Shown: in pieces, positions 38,363 through 53,563 of the stretch
Layout: each line of letters begins with the position of its first letter
Numbering within the stretch: position 1 is the stretch's first letter
Assembly (NCBI GenBank): GCA_021234155.1
Contig: JAJEKV010000012.1
Span: 9,450,448-9,514,447, forward strand
Origin: Isoetes taiwanensis
Taxonomy: Eukaryota; Streptophyta; Lycopodiopsida; Isoetales; Isoetaceae
Direction of reading: 5' to 3'
Length of the DNA stretch: 64,000 nucleotides
Translations under genes and position numbers: made by a program
The notes under the pieces: generated by a model
What the model was told of the DNA's origin: nothing
Databases searched by the model: none
Seen by the model: only the letters and a program-made list of their open reading frames with translations

Positions 38363-40635
38363 ATGTAGCATTATAACAGGGGGTTTCTTTTGTATTTTTG
38401 TACGTTTTTTCCTAAGGTTTTTATATGATTTCATGGATGTATTTGATGAGGCATACTAATTAGTATATCTAGAGTGCGCATACGCTTAAACTAATTTTGA
38501 TGCCTAATTCCAATGGTTTAGACCCATATGTCATATATTTCTTAATATATTATATATTTTCTTGTAGTATCATATTCTGCTCGACATGCAAGCCTCGAGA
38601 CAACCCATTTTAGGGTTATGTGTTGGGAAATTATTGGATTCTTTCAGCATCCGACAGTGTCTCCAGAAGAACCGCACCAGCACAGGTGCCCGAACACCCT
38701 ATTTTTCCTTTAGGCGGGCATGCAGCCTTCTTGCAATAATGTTTTAGGGTTACTGCTTCTTATGAACAGAATACAACCAAGCCCCGATTTTCAGCTTCTT
38801 GTAAGCGGGTTTACACAAGCAATACTGAGGATTTGACTGTTTGGACCGTTTGTTGCTGTGCTTTGAGAGGGTGCAGAATGGAGCCGCTTGGAGTTCCAAC
38901 AGCAAAAGGTAATTAATGCATGGCCTTCGATTTCCCTCTTGGAATGTTTCTTGAGCTTTTTTTTTATCCCGAAATTGGTGCATCCCTCTTCCAATCAGGC
39001 ATGTTATAGGCTGAAAGGCCAACACCCCTTAAATCCATGGGATCCTCCAAATGGCCTGTTCAAATCTTTAGGTATCGAATCCAGCATTGTTCTCTGTTGT
39101 TGCTCCCTTAGTTCCCTCCCGTCCTTTGCAAATGCAGACTGTGTCATGGCTGCCCGTCGTAATGACCCATCTGGATTGTTAACTATCTTCAGAGGTTACA
39201 TGTCAATGGAATACCTGGTTTGGCGACTAAGGAACAGTACATCTTATTGTGTGAATCCAAAGTGCCCAGTGTGAATTTATTGTGTGAATGACATTCTTTG
39301 ACCTGCATAGGTGAATCAACATGGCCCATTCTAAAGTAGGCTTCATTGGACTTGGCGCAATGGTGCCTAATCCACCTTTGTTATTGCAAACATTTGTCTT
39401 CAATTCTTGGGAGCTTATCTTCAATTCTTGGGGCCTTGAGAAAAGTTTGTTTGTTTAAATAACGGGACTTGACTTGGCTCTTACGCTATCATCATCGGTC
39501 TTTGTAGCACGTGACTGCCTATGCTTCTCCTGATCAAATGCACACCATGATTCTCCTAATCAAATGCACAACGCCAGGGATTCAAGCTCTTCAAGTGGCA
39601 AATCGTCTTCTGCAAATGGCAGTCGGCAACAAACCAGGTTAGGAAGCGGAAGCTTTTGCGGGTTATTGCAACACAAGAGCAAGCTCAAACATATTTGAGG
39701 AAATTTAGGTGGTCAAAGTACGATGGCGGCAAAGCAAGTTTGTTTTCATATGGCAAGCTATTGCACACAATTACTTTGCAAGTGCTTTGGTAAAACCTTA
39801 AGTTCGATTCTTACATTTACCGCTACATTACGGATGGTGGTATGAAATTGTAGAACATTCAGCACCTATGGTCTATGGTGGAGACCTAGATCGATGCTAT
39901 TGTCATCTTTGAAGGTAAGATTTGTGTGTTTCACCATTTTTGAGATCTCTTAATATTGTTATTCATTTCTTTTATTTCATTGTTCACACATTGTTTGGCG
40001 AAATTCAACCAATATTTATGGCTTTTAATTTTTTTAACTCTATTAGAATGTGAAAGCTACTTGTTGTGTTGACAATCGAGATAAAACATTGACACATTTA
40101 TTGCTTTGAAACAAGCTACAAAAGTTTCTCATGAGCAAACAAGTTGGAGAGGTTATTGTACGTGCAGGTTGGTTTATTATTAGACACAATGAAATGGTGT
40201 ATTCTCAAATTTAATATAATTGTTCAAGTGCATAATTTACAAATATGTTTAGTTTGGAGACTCCACTATTATAATAAATTAACATTATTAACATAAACAC
40301 ATAACACATATTGCTACATGTTTTAAATGTCTTTTATATTCTCACGTCTGCTTTTTTTTATGGCCCGAAGGGCCAAAAAAATTTTTTAGTATAATAACCA
40401 ACACATAACTACCATTGACATTAATTAATATAACCATTGGATCCAACACATTTAAATTAAAATCCCCCTTAAACCCCCTTTGGTTTGGGTGCATATTCAC
40501 ACGGGGGGTGACGTAGGGCAGCGAGAGCCCTCATAATTGTATTTTGGACGTACGAAATCAACACCATATAGTATTCCGGTTGAAATCTTATAGTATTTTG
40601 CGAATCTTATTATACAGTATAGCAAATCTTGTACT
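38363..40635. other. unique DNA between unit 2 and PKS-C
   Basis: Not repeated elsewhere in the window. It is AT-rich, with short frames on both strands (for example plus 38888-39274 and minus 38750-39025) in which I recognise no domain. It holds a possible dehydrogenase fragment at 39321 and a short inverted repeat GGCCCGAAGGGCC near 40363. The break at 38362 falls in the Harbinger N-terminus, and homology to the PKS promoter block resumes at about 40636. Confidence 0.5.
39321..39369 (+). pseudogene. possible NAD-binding dehydrogenase fragment
   Basis: ATG 39321 opens a frame starting MAHSKVGFIGLGAM, which resembles the beta-alpha-beta NAD-binding start of the 3-hydroxyisobutyrate/6-phosphogluconate dehydrogenase superfamily. 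The similarity stops after about 14 residues. It is preceded by TGCATAG, a plausible splice acceptor. It is too short for certainty. Confidence 0.25.
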
Positions 40636-40937
40636 TGCAAAGAACACAGCAAACGAAATATCCCACAAAGCTTACCTACCAGCAGGAACAGGGGAAGAAA
40701 TATCCCATATTTTGGAGGCCGATTCAAAATTGGAGGGGAATTATCCCACAAAAACTTGACCTACCGGAATGATTCGATGAGTAGTTCTCCGGCGGGAAAC
40801 CAAAAATTGAGGCCTAACGGACGCTGTTAGACCTCGAGAGACAGCCTTCTCTCCTCTCCTCCCAGAAAAATACGTACAATTCTGAGAGGAGTCGTATAGG
40901 ACGAGAGACGGGTATTTTGGCAAGCATGTGGCCAACC

Positions 40938-41084
<147 letters not shown>

Positions 41085-42092
41085 AGCATAAAGAAATGGA
41101 GTTGCAATAATTCCCCCAACCCACCAAGGCTGAAACTCAAAATAGGTTTAGATCTTGCCGAGCCTGCGGATGAACGACATTGGAGCATAGTTCTAGGCTT
41201 GATAAAAGAAGAAGAGATTTTAACGTCACGCCACAAGGCAGCGTCCACACATGCCAGATTAGGTATTGACTGCAGGTTTTCCATGCTGACATTGGGGTTG
41301 GGTCCTTAAGTGATCACATCAAACCTCTAATGGAAACATGTGAGATCTAGGCAATTTTTACTAACATGTGCAGAAGCAGGACTACATATAGAAAATGGCC
41401 GAAATTCCCTCTTATCTCACAAATGGATTGAGAGAACCACTGCAAGATTGTGGAGTAAGTGATCAACCATCTAAAAATATTTATGGCAATTTTTCGGCGT
41501 TAAAAAAAATATTATGGTAGAATATACCAAAAATTGCACTTTTAATATTTTTTCCAGTAGTCTGAAATACAAGGCGACACTTTACTGGTTAAGGACAGAG
41601 AGACATGGAATTAAAATACAAGAAAATCTTATATCCTTATATACTGCAAAAGCTTTGCTTTAGCTCTTATGCCAAATCTCAATCGTCGAAACCTCATACA
41701 TTCATATATGTGCGACCAGATAGAATATCGGCAGCATATGCTAAAGCCACACCTTCCAACCAGGCTTTGAAATCCCCAATAGCTCTAACTAGATAACTTG
41801 CCGATAAATGTCATGCTCCACCAGATTTTGAATATAAACTCAAGATTATATGCCGGATTTTGAAGAAAACTCCACAATTTTTTTGCCGGCAAATAAAAAT
41901 TCGAACCAAAAAATAAGAATTGTGACTGGAAATTTAGGAGACTCTCCTAGTCTTTCGATTGATGCCTCCTTCCAACCCTAGGGTTGCAAAAGATAAAATT
42001 ATGGAAAACGTGTTGTTTTGAGGGCGTCAAAGTCCAGGTCAAAATTGCCCACGGAATGCTGGGTGCGCAGAAAGCACATGCATTTTTCAGAC

Positions 42093-42099
42093 TATAAAA
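42093..42099 (+). promoter_or_regulatory. TATA box of PKS-C
   Basis: TATAAAA, 124 bp before the ATG, with the same flanks in copies A and B. A start of transcription near 42120-42130 would leave a 5' UTR of about 90 nt. Confidence 0.7.
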
Positions 42100-42216
42100 C
42101 AGGGGCCGTTCTTTCGAAGCAGCAAGCCCGCCTAACTTCTCTTCTCATTTGTAAGAAGCTCGCAAAGCTACACCCTCATCTCCTTTCTAAGCAGCTAAAA
42201 ATCTTAGCAGCTAAGC

Positions 42217-43460
42217 ATGGCATTTTTCCAGATTGAAAAGCCTGATGGGCCTGCCTGTGTCCTTGCTATTGCAACCGAAAATCCTCCCTTCTTTGTTGAT
42301 CAGAAGGATTATGCAGAATTTTTGTTTGATGCCTGCAACATGAATGATAAAGTAGATCTCAAGAGGAAGTTCGCACGCATCTGTAAGCATACAAAACACC
42401 ATTTCTGATTTCTAAATTGCAAAAATAGGTATTTCTCTGATTAAATTTATGTTTTGTTTTATGATCAGGCGAGAAGTCTGGAATCAACAGGCGCCACTAT
42501 TACATGACCAAGGAGATACTCCAAGCAAATCCCAACATCACCACATATGGAGCACCATCTTTGAATGTAAGGTTAGACATGCTCATTGATGAAATTCCGA
42601 AACTTGGTGCACTGGCTGCAGAGAAGGCCATAGCAGAATGGGGGCAGCCAAGGTCTAAAATTACTCATGTTGTTATGACCACCATAAGTGGAGTGGACAT
42701 GCCAGGCGCGGATTACAAGCTCGCAAAAATTCTTGGCCTCAACCCTGATGTGAAGAGAATTATGCTCTACCAACAGGGCTGCTTTGCAGGAGGCACTGTT
42801 ATGAGGGTTGCAAAAGATGTGGCTGAAAATAACAAAGGCTCAAGAGTTCTTGTTGTGTGCAGTGAAATTACTGCATCTACATTTGAAGCCCCTTCTGAAG
42901 CTCATTTTGATGGCCTTGTTGGTTCTGCTCTCTTTGGAGATGGCTCTGCAGCACTTATTGTTGGTGCAGATCCTCAAGAGTATGAAAAGCCTGTTTTTGA
43001 GCTTGCCTGGGCAGGAGAATCTGTTCTTCCAGACAGTGATGGTGCAATTGAGGGTATCCTTCGCGAAGCCGGCCTTGTGTTTAGACTGGAGAGAGATGTG
43101 CCCTATGTCATCTCCAACAACATTGAGAGGGCTTTGGTTAAAGGAAGAGAAGCTGTTGGATCACCTGATCTTAATGACATGTTTTGGGTAGTTCATCCTG
43201 GTGGCCCTCTCATTCTTGACAAGATGGAGGCGGCCCTCGGCTTGAACAAGGAGAAGCTCCAAGCTACTAGGGAGATCATGGGTGATGTTGGTAACATGTC
43301 TAGTGCTTCTGTGATTTTTGTGCTAGACCAAATGAGAAACAGGTCTAAGAAGATGAGCATGAAGACCACAGGAGAAGGGTGCCAGTATGGTTTCCTCCTT
43401 GGCTTTGGGCCTGGTCTTACTGTGGAGACAGTTGTGTTGAGAAGTCTGCCCCTTTGTTAG
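42217..43460 (+). CDS. type III polyketide synthase copy C (CHS-like), intact
   Basis: Exon 1 is 42217-42382, the intron 42383-42468 (86 bp, GT..AG, phase 1 in Cys56 as in nearly all CHS genes), and exon 2 is 42469-43460, giving 385 aa, normal for the family. The homodimeric cytosolic enzyme extends a CoA starter with malonyl-CoA and cyclises the product. The triad is present: Cys160 (QQGCFAGG), His298 (VVHPGGP), Asn331 (GNMSSAS). The gatekeepers Phe211 and Phe260 and the C-terminal GFGPG loop are also present. Two CHS pocket positions differ: Ile128 where alfalfa CHS has Thr132, and Ser192 where it has Val196. Thr193, Gly251 and Ser333 are kept. The starter and product cannot be named from sequence; CHS, stilbene/bibenzyl or pyrone synthase are all possible. 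The start is the first ATG after the TATA box. Confidence 0.93.
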
Positions 43461-45695
<2,235 letters not shown>

Positions 45696-46981
45696 TCTAT
45701 ACATTCAATATACATTTCTTAGTTTTGCTTGCATAATCCCCTGATAAAGTAGGAGCTAATGTACAACCACTTGAGAGATTGCGTAATGTTTTCATGGTTA
45801 CAATCAATGCAAAAATGACAACTAAGGATCAGACATTTATGATAGTTCAATTTACAAGCACTGCATAGGAATATCTAGAAATTAAATGTAGAAACATGCT
45901 AGCATAAGGATAAGAACTATTGTAGTATCATATCCATCTATTCATATCCTTGTTCTTCTATAATTCGCATATGCCAGACAAGGTATTTAAAAATTGCTCC
46001 TTGAAATAGATATTGCACAATCGTACGCGTTTATTTCGATCAGGCAAAGTAGATACTAATTGTTACAGATCACACCTATGATCCAAAGCTTTTAAATCTC
46101 AGAAGCCATATTACAGGTCTTCTTAAAATATAACAAGGATTACAATCCTAAAACCATCTGAAAGTGAGATGTTAGCCAGTCCATCAAAACTAGCTTAAGA
46201 ATCCTTTGTCAGAAGTCACACCAATAACTTATGAAATCAAACTCTAGTTCACCAAAACTAGAGAAGGATCCATCCAGAGAACCAATTTATGGTTCACCGT
46301 GGGTCAATCGATGCTAAGAACTGATAATTTATAGCAAAGAAGTGGGCAATAGCAAATTACCAAACATTGTTCTTTCATCCAAGTAAGAGAATAAGAATAG
46401 GTTTCTCAAGGGATCAGAATAGGTTCGCTGATTATCAGACGAAAGCTACAGGTTGTGAATTAGCGGGTGTTCTTGGGCTCCTTGGACATGGAAGCCTTAT
46501 GTTATTAATTTGATGCAGTTCAGATTGAAAATTGATACTGATGGCCTGTCGGATCCTGCTGGAAGGTTGCTATATGGAGTTCTTGAAGATCCGTTGTTGT
46601 CCGCCCATGTTCTAAGTTGGTCCGCCCTCCTTCAAAAAGTGGCCGCTCCTCCTTTTTGGGTTGCCCGTAGGGGGGCAACCTTTGGGATGATGGGGGAGTG
46701 GCTTATAGAGGTCCCAGATGTTAGAATAAGTTAGAATATTCCTCATGGAGGGCTGTGGACTTTTTGGCTTCCAGTGAGAGTTATCGACGGTTAGACGGTG
46801 TGGATTTTGTAGAAGCCGGACGGAAGGTGGTGATGCAATCTCCGTTTTGTTTGGATTGCCAGCATGTGCGAGGGGTAGAGGTCCGGCGCTGAAGGCTGCT
46901 TCATGGTTTATCTTCCTCATCACTTGCTTAAGGTTTTAGGGGTATTCAACTCTGGCAAAGATTCATCGCTTCCTTTAGTTC

Positions 46982-47215
46982 TCACCAGTTCTTGCAAAGC
47001 CCATCTATAAGGGAATCGAATGAGATTACGTCTGGCAAGCACCCATTTTGAATCATTTCGTCTAGAAGATCAAGAGCTTCATTCACTCTGTTCCTTTGCA
47101 AAAACCACTTATGAGAGAATTCTATGCCATAACATTTGGTATACATCTTTTTCCAATCATCTCTTATAGCAGGTCGAGTGCACTGCTCATGCCACATGTC
47201 TTACAGAAGTCACCT
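46982..47215 (-). pseudogene. PPR-protein relic (X copy 3)
   Basis: The frame contains LLDEMIQNGCLPDVISFDSL, one full PPR signature, preceded by WKKMYTKCYGIEFSHKW. It ends at a stop just after GLCKNW. This is a fragment only. Confidence 0.55.
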
Positions 47216-47987
47216 ATAAGTGTGGTATATGCATAAACACCAGGTGTATATTGTTTCTGAATCATTTTTTTTTTATTATTATTATCATTTCCTTAATGAC
47301 TTTGGGTGCAAGTTCATAACTTGGGTGATAAATTATACCTTTGTTTCCATTAGTTTTGCTAGGTTTTGCAGGAATGGGCACTGAGGCCCTAGTAGGGATA
47401 TTTTGTTAATGATATAAGTGGTAATGCAGATGGACATGAGAATAACTTGTAGACTATTTCTTGTTGTGGAATGGTCTATAACAAAAGTTCTATACGTATG
47501 GTTATAAAAACACAAGCCCTCATGCTATTGTGATGGGGTTTAACTCTTAAGATGGTAGCTGAATACCGAACATTGCTAATGAGTCTCGTACGAAGGATTT
47601 TTATTTAGATGGCATAATACTTAAAAACAATTTTAATATTGCCTAGATAGCCAATAGTTGTTGACTTACCTCGATATGCTCAAAAATGTATTTCAGGCGG
47701 GTATTGAGCAGAGCGCCCCGGCTTGACCTTTAGGATTTTGCTAAGACCTGCTACTATATCTGAGAAAGGTCAGAATTAATTGATCTGGGATAATGTGTTT
47801 CGATTCTAATGGTGAAGATACTTCAGGATCTTGGAGACGTATTGTGTTGAGGATAACTGGAGCATAAACAAGTGCATGGAGAATCGCAGCTACAGAGGCG
47901 GCTATGGTCAAAACAAGAATACATACATGGATGATAGAACAGGGCTCCAAAGGGGACAAAATATTTCCAGGAAAAAAGAGACAAGCC

Positions 47988-48440
47988 TGTTAGCCCTTTG
48001 GGCTAAACATATGTATGAGTGGCATAGGCCACATGTATTTATCACATTGGACCACTTGATCTAGGGCCCAGATTTAGCCCACATATATGGTAGGTGGCAT
48101 AGGCCACATGTATTTGTCATATTGGACCCCACAATCTATGGCCCAGATTTAGCCTAGATTTGTGGTAGGTGAGATGTCAGTTAGGGTTAGGGTTAGGGTT
48201 TTGCTCTACTATTTAGAGAGAGCATTTCCTCTCATTGTTTAGGTTTTTGCTCACGTTTTGGAGCACCTCCTTTTGGAGCATCAATATGATTCTGTTTTGT
48301 TCATTCTTTGCTTTGTTCTTGTTCTTGGAGTTTCTTCCCACCTTCTTTTGTTGATCCATGAGCATTTGTGGCAGCCTTGTGGCATCCGACAGTCATGGAC
48401 TGCTGCTGCAAGGTGATGCCAAGAACCCCAAACGTCAACA
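47988..48440. mobile_element. solo LTR, 453 bp, with 5-bp target duplication
   Basis: Absent from block X copies 1 and 2. It starts TGTTAG, ends TCAACA, and is flanked by perfect AAGCC duplications (47983-47987 and 48441-48445). The left third has a 70-80 bp internal tandem repeat with GGCATAGGCCACATGTATTT. Three TTAGGG units at 48181-48200 are part of the LTR, not a telomere. No internal retroelement genes remain, so it arose by LTR-LTR recombination. Confidence 0.88.
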
Positions 48441-49846
48441 AAGCCAGCTTCTTTTCAGCCCAAAATGTTAATGAAAGACAAGATGTCGATGATGACCTAG
48501 AGCACAATCAGGTTCCTTGATCTTACCTGCTTTATTTATAGATTAATCTGACAGTTGAAGCTCTACCCTTTTATTGTTCTAAATTTAGATAGAGCCTTAA
48601 GTTATAAATCTAGCTTTTTCCTTTTTCTGCAAAACATTTATGGATAATCCATCTCTGGTGTATCCTGAATGAGGACACATATTTATCAATGACATTTTTG
48701 GGTATACAGTATTAATGGCCGAAAGATCCTTCTATTTGAAAGGATTGTTATATACCTTATTTGTGTACAATAGAAGAACTGTCCTGCAGAACTCTTAGAT
48801 TGACGAGCTTGATACATTGTAGAAAAAATTTAACATCCCTGGGAGGGGTATTTTAACAATGGAGTTTATTACTGATTCTAGCTGGGGTTACATGTGGAAA
48901 AACTTATGAAATAATTGGAATTATGGCTGTATATGGTTCTTTAAGGGGACTGAACTATATCTGATACATTTAATCTATAAACATATACATAAGTTTGCCA
49001 TGTTTACAGGATACGGTGAACAGATAGATAGAAAATTAGAGTATAAAAGATTTCTAGACCGCTTGATATTTGCATGCACTTCTCTGTTTGTTTGATTCTT
49101 TGACTTCATTTCCTACATCCTTAATTAACAAGAAGGGATAAAAGGGACAATGGGTGACCAGCGAAGAGCTGAAGATCCAATGTACCTTTTCGCCCTTGCC
49201 CTGATACCAGTAACATGCTAACAGGGTATTGATTGGCTGCAGGTATGGGATCTTCTTCCCATTGTCTTTGTTTGTTCTCTTTTTGTTGATTCTGGATGGA
49301 AGGAGGTTGGTGGTCTAAAGATGTGGTTTTTTGCGGATTATCTATACTTTCTTGGATAGGAAAAAAGGCCAATACTTTTCTGGGAAAAAAAATGGAATAC
49401 GTACTCTTGAACTTGGTTTTTTTACTGTTATGTGTTTTTGGCTGCTCGTGCTTATAAGCCTATGGCTTATATCTGTAATATAAGTAGACTTCTCGTACTT
49501 ATGGCATAGATGCTCATCAGATATGACAGGAGTTTGCACCATGCTTAATAGACAAGTTATGAGTTTGACTAGTGGTTATGATGTAAACTTTTTGAAATCC
49601 TCTAAGGGGTGTGTCATATATAATAGGAAAACAATTTTGAAATGGTTGAGAGTTCCTGATATAGATAAAGATATTACTTGTGTTATGTTTGTCAGATGAT
49701 TTGTTTGGATCTGATTTATTGACGGAAGAAGACAAGGCAGTCCTTATCCCAAAGGTATCTGAAAAACAACATAACAGGGGGATGGAGGAATTGCTTGATA
49801 TTCACTATCATCCCGAGCAGGTTGGCTGAAAGCCAAGGGCTACTCT

Positions 49847-50385
49847 GACTGCGGGTTTTCCATGCTGACATCGGGTTGGGCCCTTAAGTGATGCCATCAA
49901 ATCTCTAATCGAAACATGTGAGATCTAGGCAATTTTTACTAACATGTGCAGAAGCAGGACTACCCATAGAAAATGGCTGAAATTCCCTCTTATCTCACAA
50001 ATGGATTGAGAGAACCACTGCAAGATTGTGGAGTAAGTGATCAACCATCTAAAAATATTTCTGGCAATTTTTCGGCTTAAAAAATAAAAAATAAAAAATG
50101 GTAGAATACACCAAAAATTGCACTTTCAATATTTTTTCCGGTAGTCTGAAATACAAGGCGACACTTTACTGGTTAAGGGCATCACTATTTTTGAGCCCTA
50201 AAGAGAGGAACATGGAATTAAAATACAAGAAAATCTTATATCCTGATATACTGCAAAAGCTTTTCCTTAGCTCTTATGCCAAATCTCAATCGTCGAAACC
50301 TCATACATTCGTATATATGCGACTAGATAGAATATCGACAGCATATGCTAAAGCCACACCTTCCAACAAGGTTCAAAATCTCCAA
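49847..50385 (+). promoter_or_regulatory. distal part of the PKS-D promoter, displaced
   Basis: Homologous to 41268-41785 of PKS-C, including the AC-type motif ACCTTCCAAC near 50358. In PKS-D it lies about 4 kb from the start codon because element Y is inserted after it. The GA tract has no equivalent here, since block X takes its place. Confidence 0.65.
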
Positions 50386-52221
50386 TCTATCTACACATCT
50401 ATAATTCTTTCTCCGAGGATTCGATTCTTATATTCTTTTTCGTTCTTCTGACACGTATGTTTCTTTTTCCTGGGAACAGATTTTCGGGGGAGAATTTTCG
50501 GTATAGGCCTAGTGTGGACTGGTAAAATCGGTAACAAAGATCCAGCTATGGGCGCAATCGGCAGCATTCCTCAGATGAATTTCTTTTGGGCTTCTCCATC
50601 TACCGCTGGTATAACAGGGCTGGACCTCCTCTATCGACAGCATTCCTGCAGGTTTGCCTCAATTTCGAGCCTCTTGAACTTGAACCTAGCTATAATAAGT
50701 TTTTCGGATCCATTCCATTCTAGTATTAATCGGTTGATCGGTCGCATTCCTCAAGTGGATTGCTTCTAGGCTTCTCCATTTTCAGAAAATGCTGAGGTGT
50801 CTGATTGCCCCTTCTGTTGTCTTTGATAGCATGTCAGAACCTGCAGTTGCAGGGGAGAATATTGGATTTATGCACAAGTAATTCAATTCGGCAACTAGTT
50901 GTTGTGGCTTTTGTACTATGTAAGTGAGAGAGCAAAAGAAGCTCTTCAGCAAAAGTTTGCATCAGAGGGAAGGAAGGCGCGTGTGATATGGAAAATTAGA
51001 GTGCGTGTGGACTTAAAAAGGCAACAATTAGATCTAGATTTATGATCAGAATTGTGCCGTTACTTCCAATTATTGTAACGGCATCGTTTATATATCAAAT
51101 TCTTCACTAGATTATAGCCAACGAATCTCTGGATTGTGATATATATTAGTGTGCAATTGATAATTTCAAAGCCTGGAGTTTGAATCCAAGAATGCCAATT
51201 CTCAACCTCCTACTTTTTGCTCTTCCTAAACAGATGGAAGCAGCCTACTCTTGCAAATGAATCAGCTTATTCTTAACAAACACAGATGGAATCACCCAGA
51301 TGAAACTGGCTGGCACAACTCTAGCACAATTTTGTATTCAGGTGAAGCAGCCAAAAATCAACAATATCCTGAACTCCATACCTGGTCTGAATTCCTCCTG
51401 TCTAGAACCACAAGCAACCCGAACTCTGTAGTCCTGTCTGATTCAGCCGAACTCTGATTATCCAGACCGATTCACAATAGGCGAATCTCCTCCACGCCTC
51501 AGTTCGATCCCCTCTTTGCTTTAAAAACCTGACATTCCATTCTTTCTGTCTCCATTTCTACTACAGCCATCTTCGATCTTGATCTCCGCTCTTCCGTCCA
51601 TCCCCTTTTGCCTTCTTTAGTTTGTCCTTTTAAAAACCAGTATGATCCTTCAGACATAACACGTGTCAACAAGTATCAATTGTTTTCTTAACCTCTATAA
51701 ATATAGCATTAACAATAACTCCTAACAATAATGACATGAATGGGATCAGAATTTCACTGCTTCTGAGCCATGCATCTGTAATTGTGTTATTTCTTCTATA
51801 GTCAAGTTGAATTGCTTACATGACTTTAAGGGATAGGATTCACTACAAAAATAGGCACAAAATCACTCACATTGTTGGTCTAAAAATCGACGATCGAATC
51901 CAGAGAAGCAATTTCGGTGACACTTTTTAAGGTTCTTACTTTTTTTTGCAACAGTAAGTTGCACCATGAAGGAAATACTCAAAAATATATTCCAAATAAA
52001 GGGTATCTTTGTAATATTGTGGTAGCTTAACAGTTGTAGAGTTGTTTTTCAAAAACACTTGCTTTAGGCTAGACGATTCTAATGCTACATGATCTATCTT
52101 ATTCTCATCTAGCATTCTTTATAATTGACGAATTGAAAAAGGCAGTTTTTTATTGGAATTTTCCCAAATCAATGTTCCCAACCATTACAATATTCCACCA
52201 TAGCTCAAAGTAAACTTCTTT

Positions 52222-53563
52222 TCCTTCCTATGTAATTGAGTGTCCAATTTCTGTTCTCCTTCATTTTGTTCCTTCAAAATTCTTAAAACATGACACGTGT
52301 ACTTGTGTGCATTTATTACTTATAAAGCATTTATTGCAGCATTTATTGCGGCCACTTAATAACCTTCTTTGCATTCATTTTTGCATTCATTGATTATATA
52401 AAGCATTTATTGCGGTAAACTAGAATATTTCGTGATGTTGACGTGATTACATGACACGTGTACAGTGTGCATTCGTTGATTGTAAAGCATTTATTGCAGC
52501 CATTAATAACCTCGAATATTGTGTGCATTCATTGATTATAAAGCATTTATTGCGGGCATTAATTTCAGATTTGAGGCATTTATGAGCATTTATAGCGGAG
52601 GAAGATATGAGCATTACCATAGGATGACACATTGCATTCATCGCATTTATGGCAGATTTGTGCACTTTGCATTTATTATGCCATTAATACACTTTGCATT
52701 TTTTGTGGCCATTAATACGCTTTGAATTTATTATAATTATCAAAGCACGCACATGTGTGCACTTTGCATTTATTGTAGCCATTAATACCTTTTGCATTTA
52801 TTGCGACCATTAATACGCTTTGCATTTATTGCGGCCATTAATACGCTTTGCATTTATTATGAAGTTATCAAAGCACGACATGTGTGCACTTTGCATTTAT
52901 TATGCTTATTAATACCCTTTGCATTTATTGCGGCCATTAATACGCTTTGCATTTATTATGCCATTAATACGCTTTGCATTTATTATGAAGTTATCAAAGC
53001 ACGACATGTGTGCACTTTGCATTTATTATGCTTACGCTTTGCATTTATTATAATTATCAAAGCACGACATGTGTGCACTTTGCATTTATTAAGCCATTGG
53101 CAAATTTGTTAGAAGATATTAATCCCAATATATATAGAATCTTAATGATATCCATTTTAGGATAATTATGGATATGAAATATATATCGAATGATATTAAT
53201 GATTACATGCGAGTTGCGATATAGGCACTTGGCATAAATATAGCCCTAGATTAGTCATGTGTGTCGATCATCCAACAAAACTCCATCTTATAAATAGAAG
53301 GCCTTCTTATTGTCTCGACGCATTGAGAGCACTTGAAGAGCTATTGTGAGCGCTTCTCTTCTGCTTCACTAATTGCATGCAATCCCATTTTGTAATTTCT
53401 AAATTAGAGTTAGAATGTAAGATCTTACGAAGTTGCTTCACATCAATCCAGAATCACTTGGCCATTGCAGAAGAGAATGTTGGACGTTAACTGGGGTCCA
53501 ACTGCACCGTTTTGAAAAAGAGAAATGTTTGCGGCGGCCTTGGCCGCCGCGATAAATTTCTTG
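52222..53563 (+). mobile_element. second Helitron-like element nested in Y copy 3
   Basis: Copies 1 and 2 show the empty site CTTCTTT|TAGAG. The insert starts TCCTTCC and ends ATTTCTTG before TAGAA. Its last 45 bp, including the hairpin GCGGCGGCC-TT-GGCCGCCGC at 53531-53550, are almost the same as the end of Y, but its 5' end and body are unrelated. It carries a tandem-repeat array and no protein gene. Confidence 0.6.
52480..53095 (+). repeat. tandem-repeat array TTTGCATTTATT(G/A)
   Basis: About 15 units of a 25-30 bp monomer (TTTGCATTTATTGCGGCC with ATTAATACGC) are interleaved with a longer unit containing AAGCACGACATGTGTGCAC. ACACGTGT G-box cores lie just upstream, near 52293 and 52454. 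Open frames across it encode repeated peptides and are not genes. Confidence 0.85.

Larger units (their letters stand above)
45696..49846. repeat. block X, copy 3, with a solo LTR and a 1.4-kb deletion
   Basis: Follows copy 2 closely, but gains a solo LTR at 47988-48440 and lacks the segment equivalent to 29830-31263 (junction near 49688). The PPR relic is at 46982-47215 on the minus strand. No intact gene. Confidence 0.75.

Noticed and set aside
42573-43191. Antisense and out-of-frame reading frames over PKS-C (same for B and D)
   Set aside because: They are shadows of the PKS coding sequence; the CHS frame has full family similarity.
48181-48200. Telomere-like TTAGGG repeats
   Set aside because: Three units inside a solo LTR with target duplications; plant telomeres are usually TTTAGGG and far longer.
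52480-53095. CRISPR-like regularly spaced repeats
   Set aside because: Plant nuclear context, degenerate repeats and no unique spacers; a satellite array inside a transposon fits better.
52792-53112. 106-codon frame with repeated FAFIAAINTLCIYY
   Set aside because: Product of the tandem-repeat array; not conserved and no start context.
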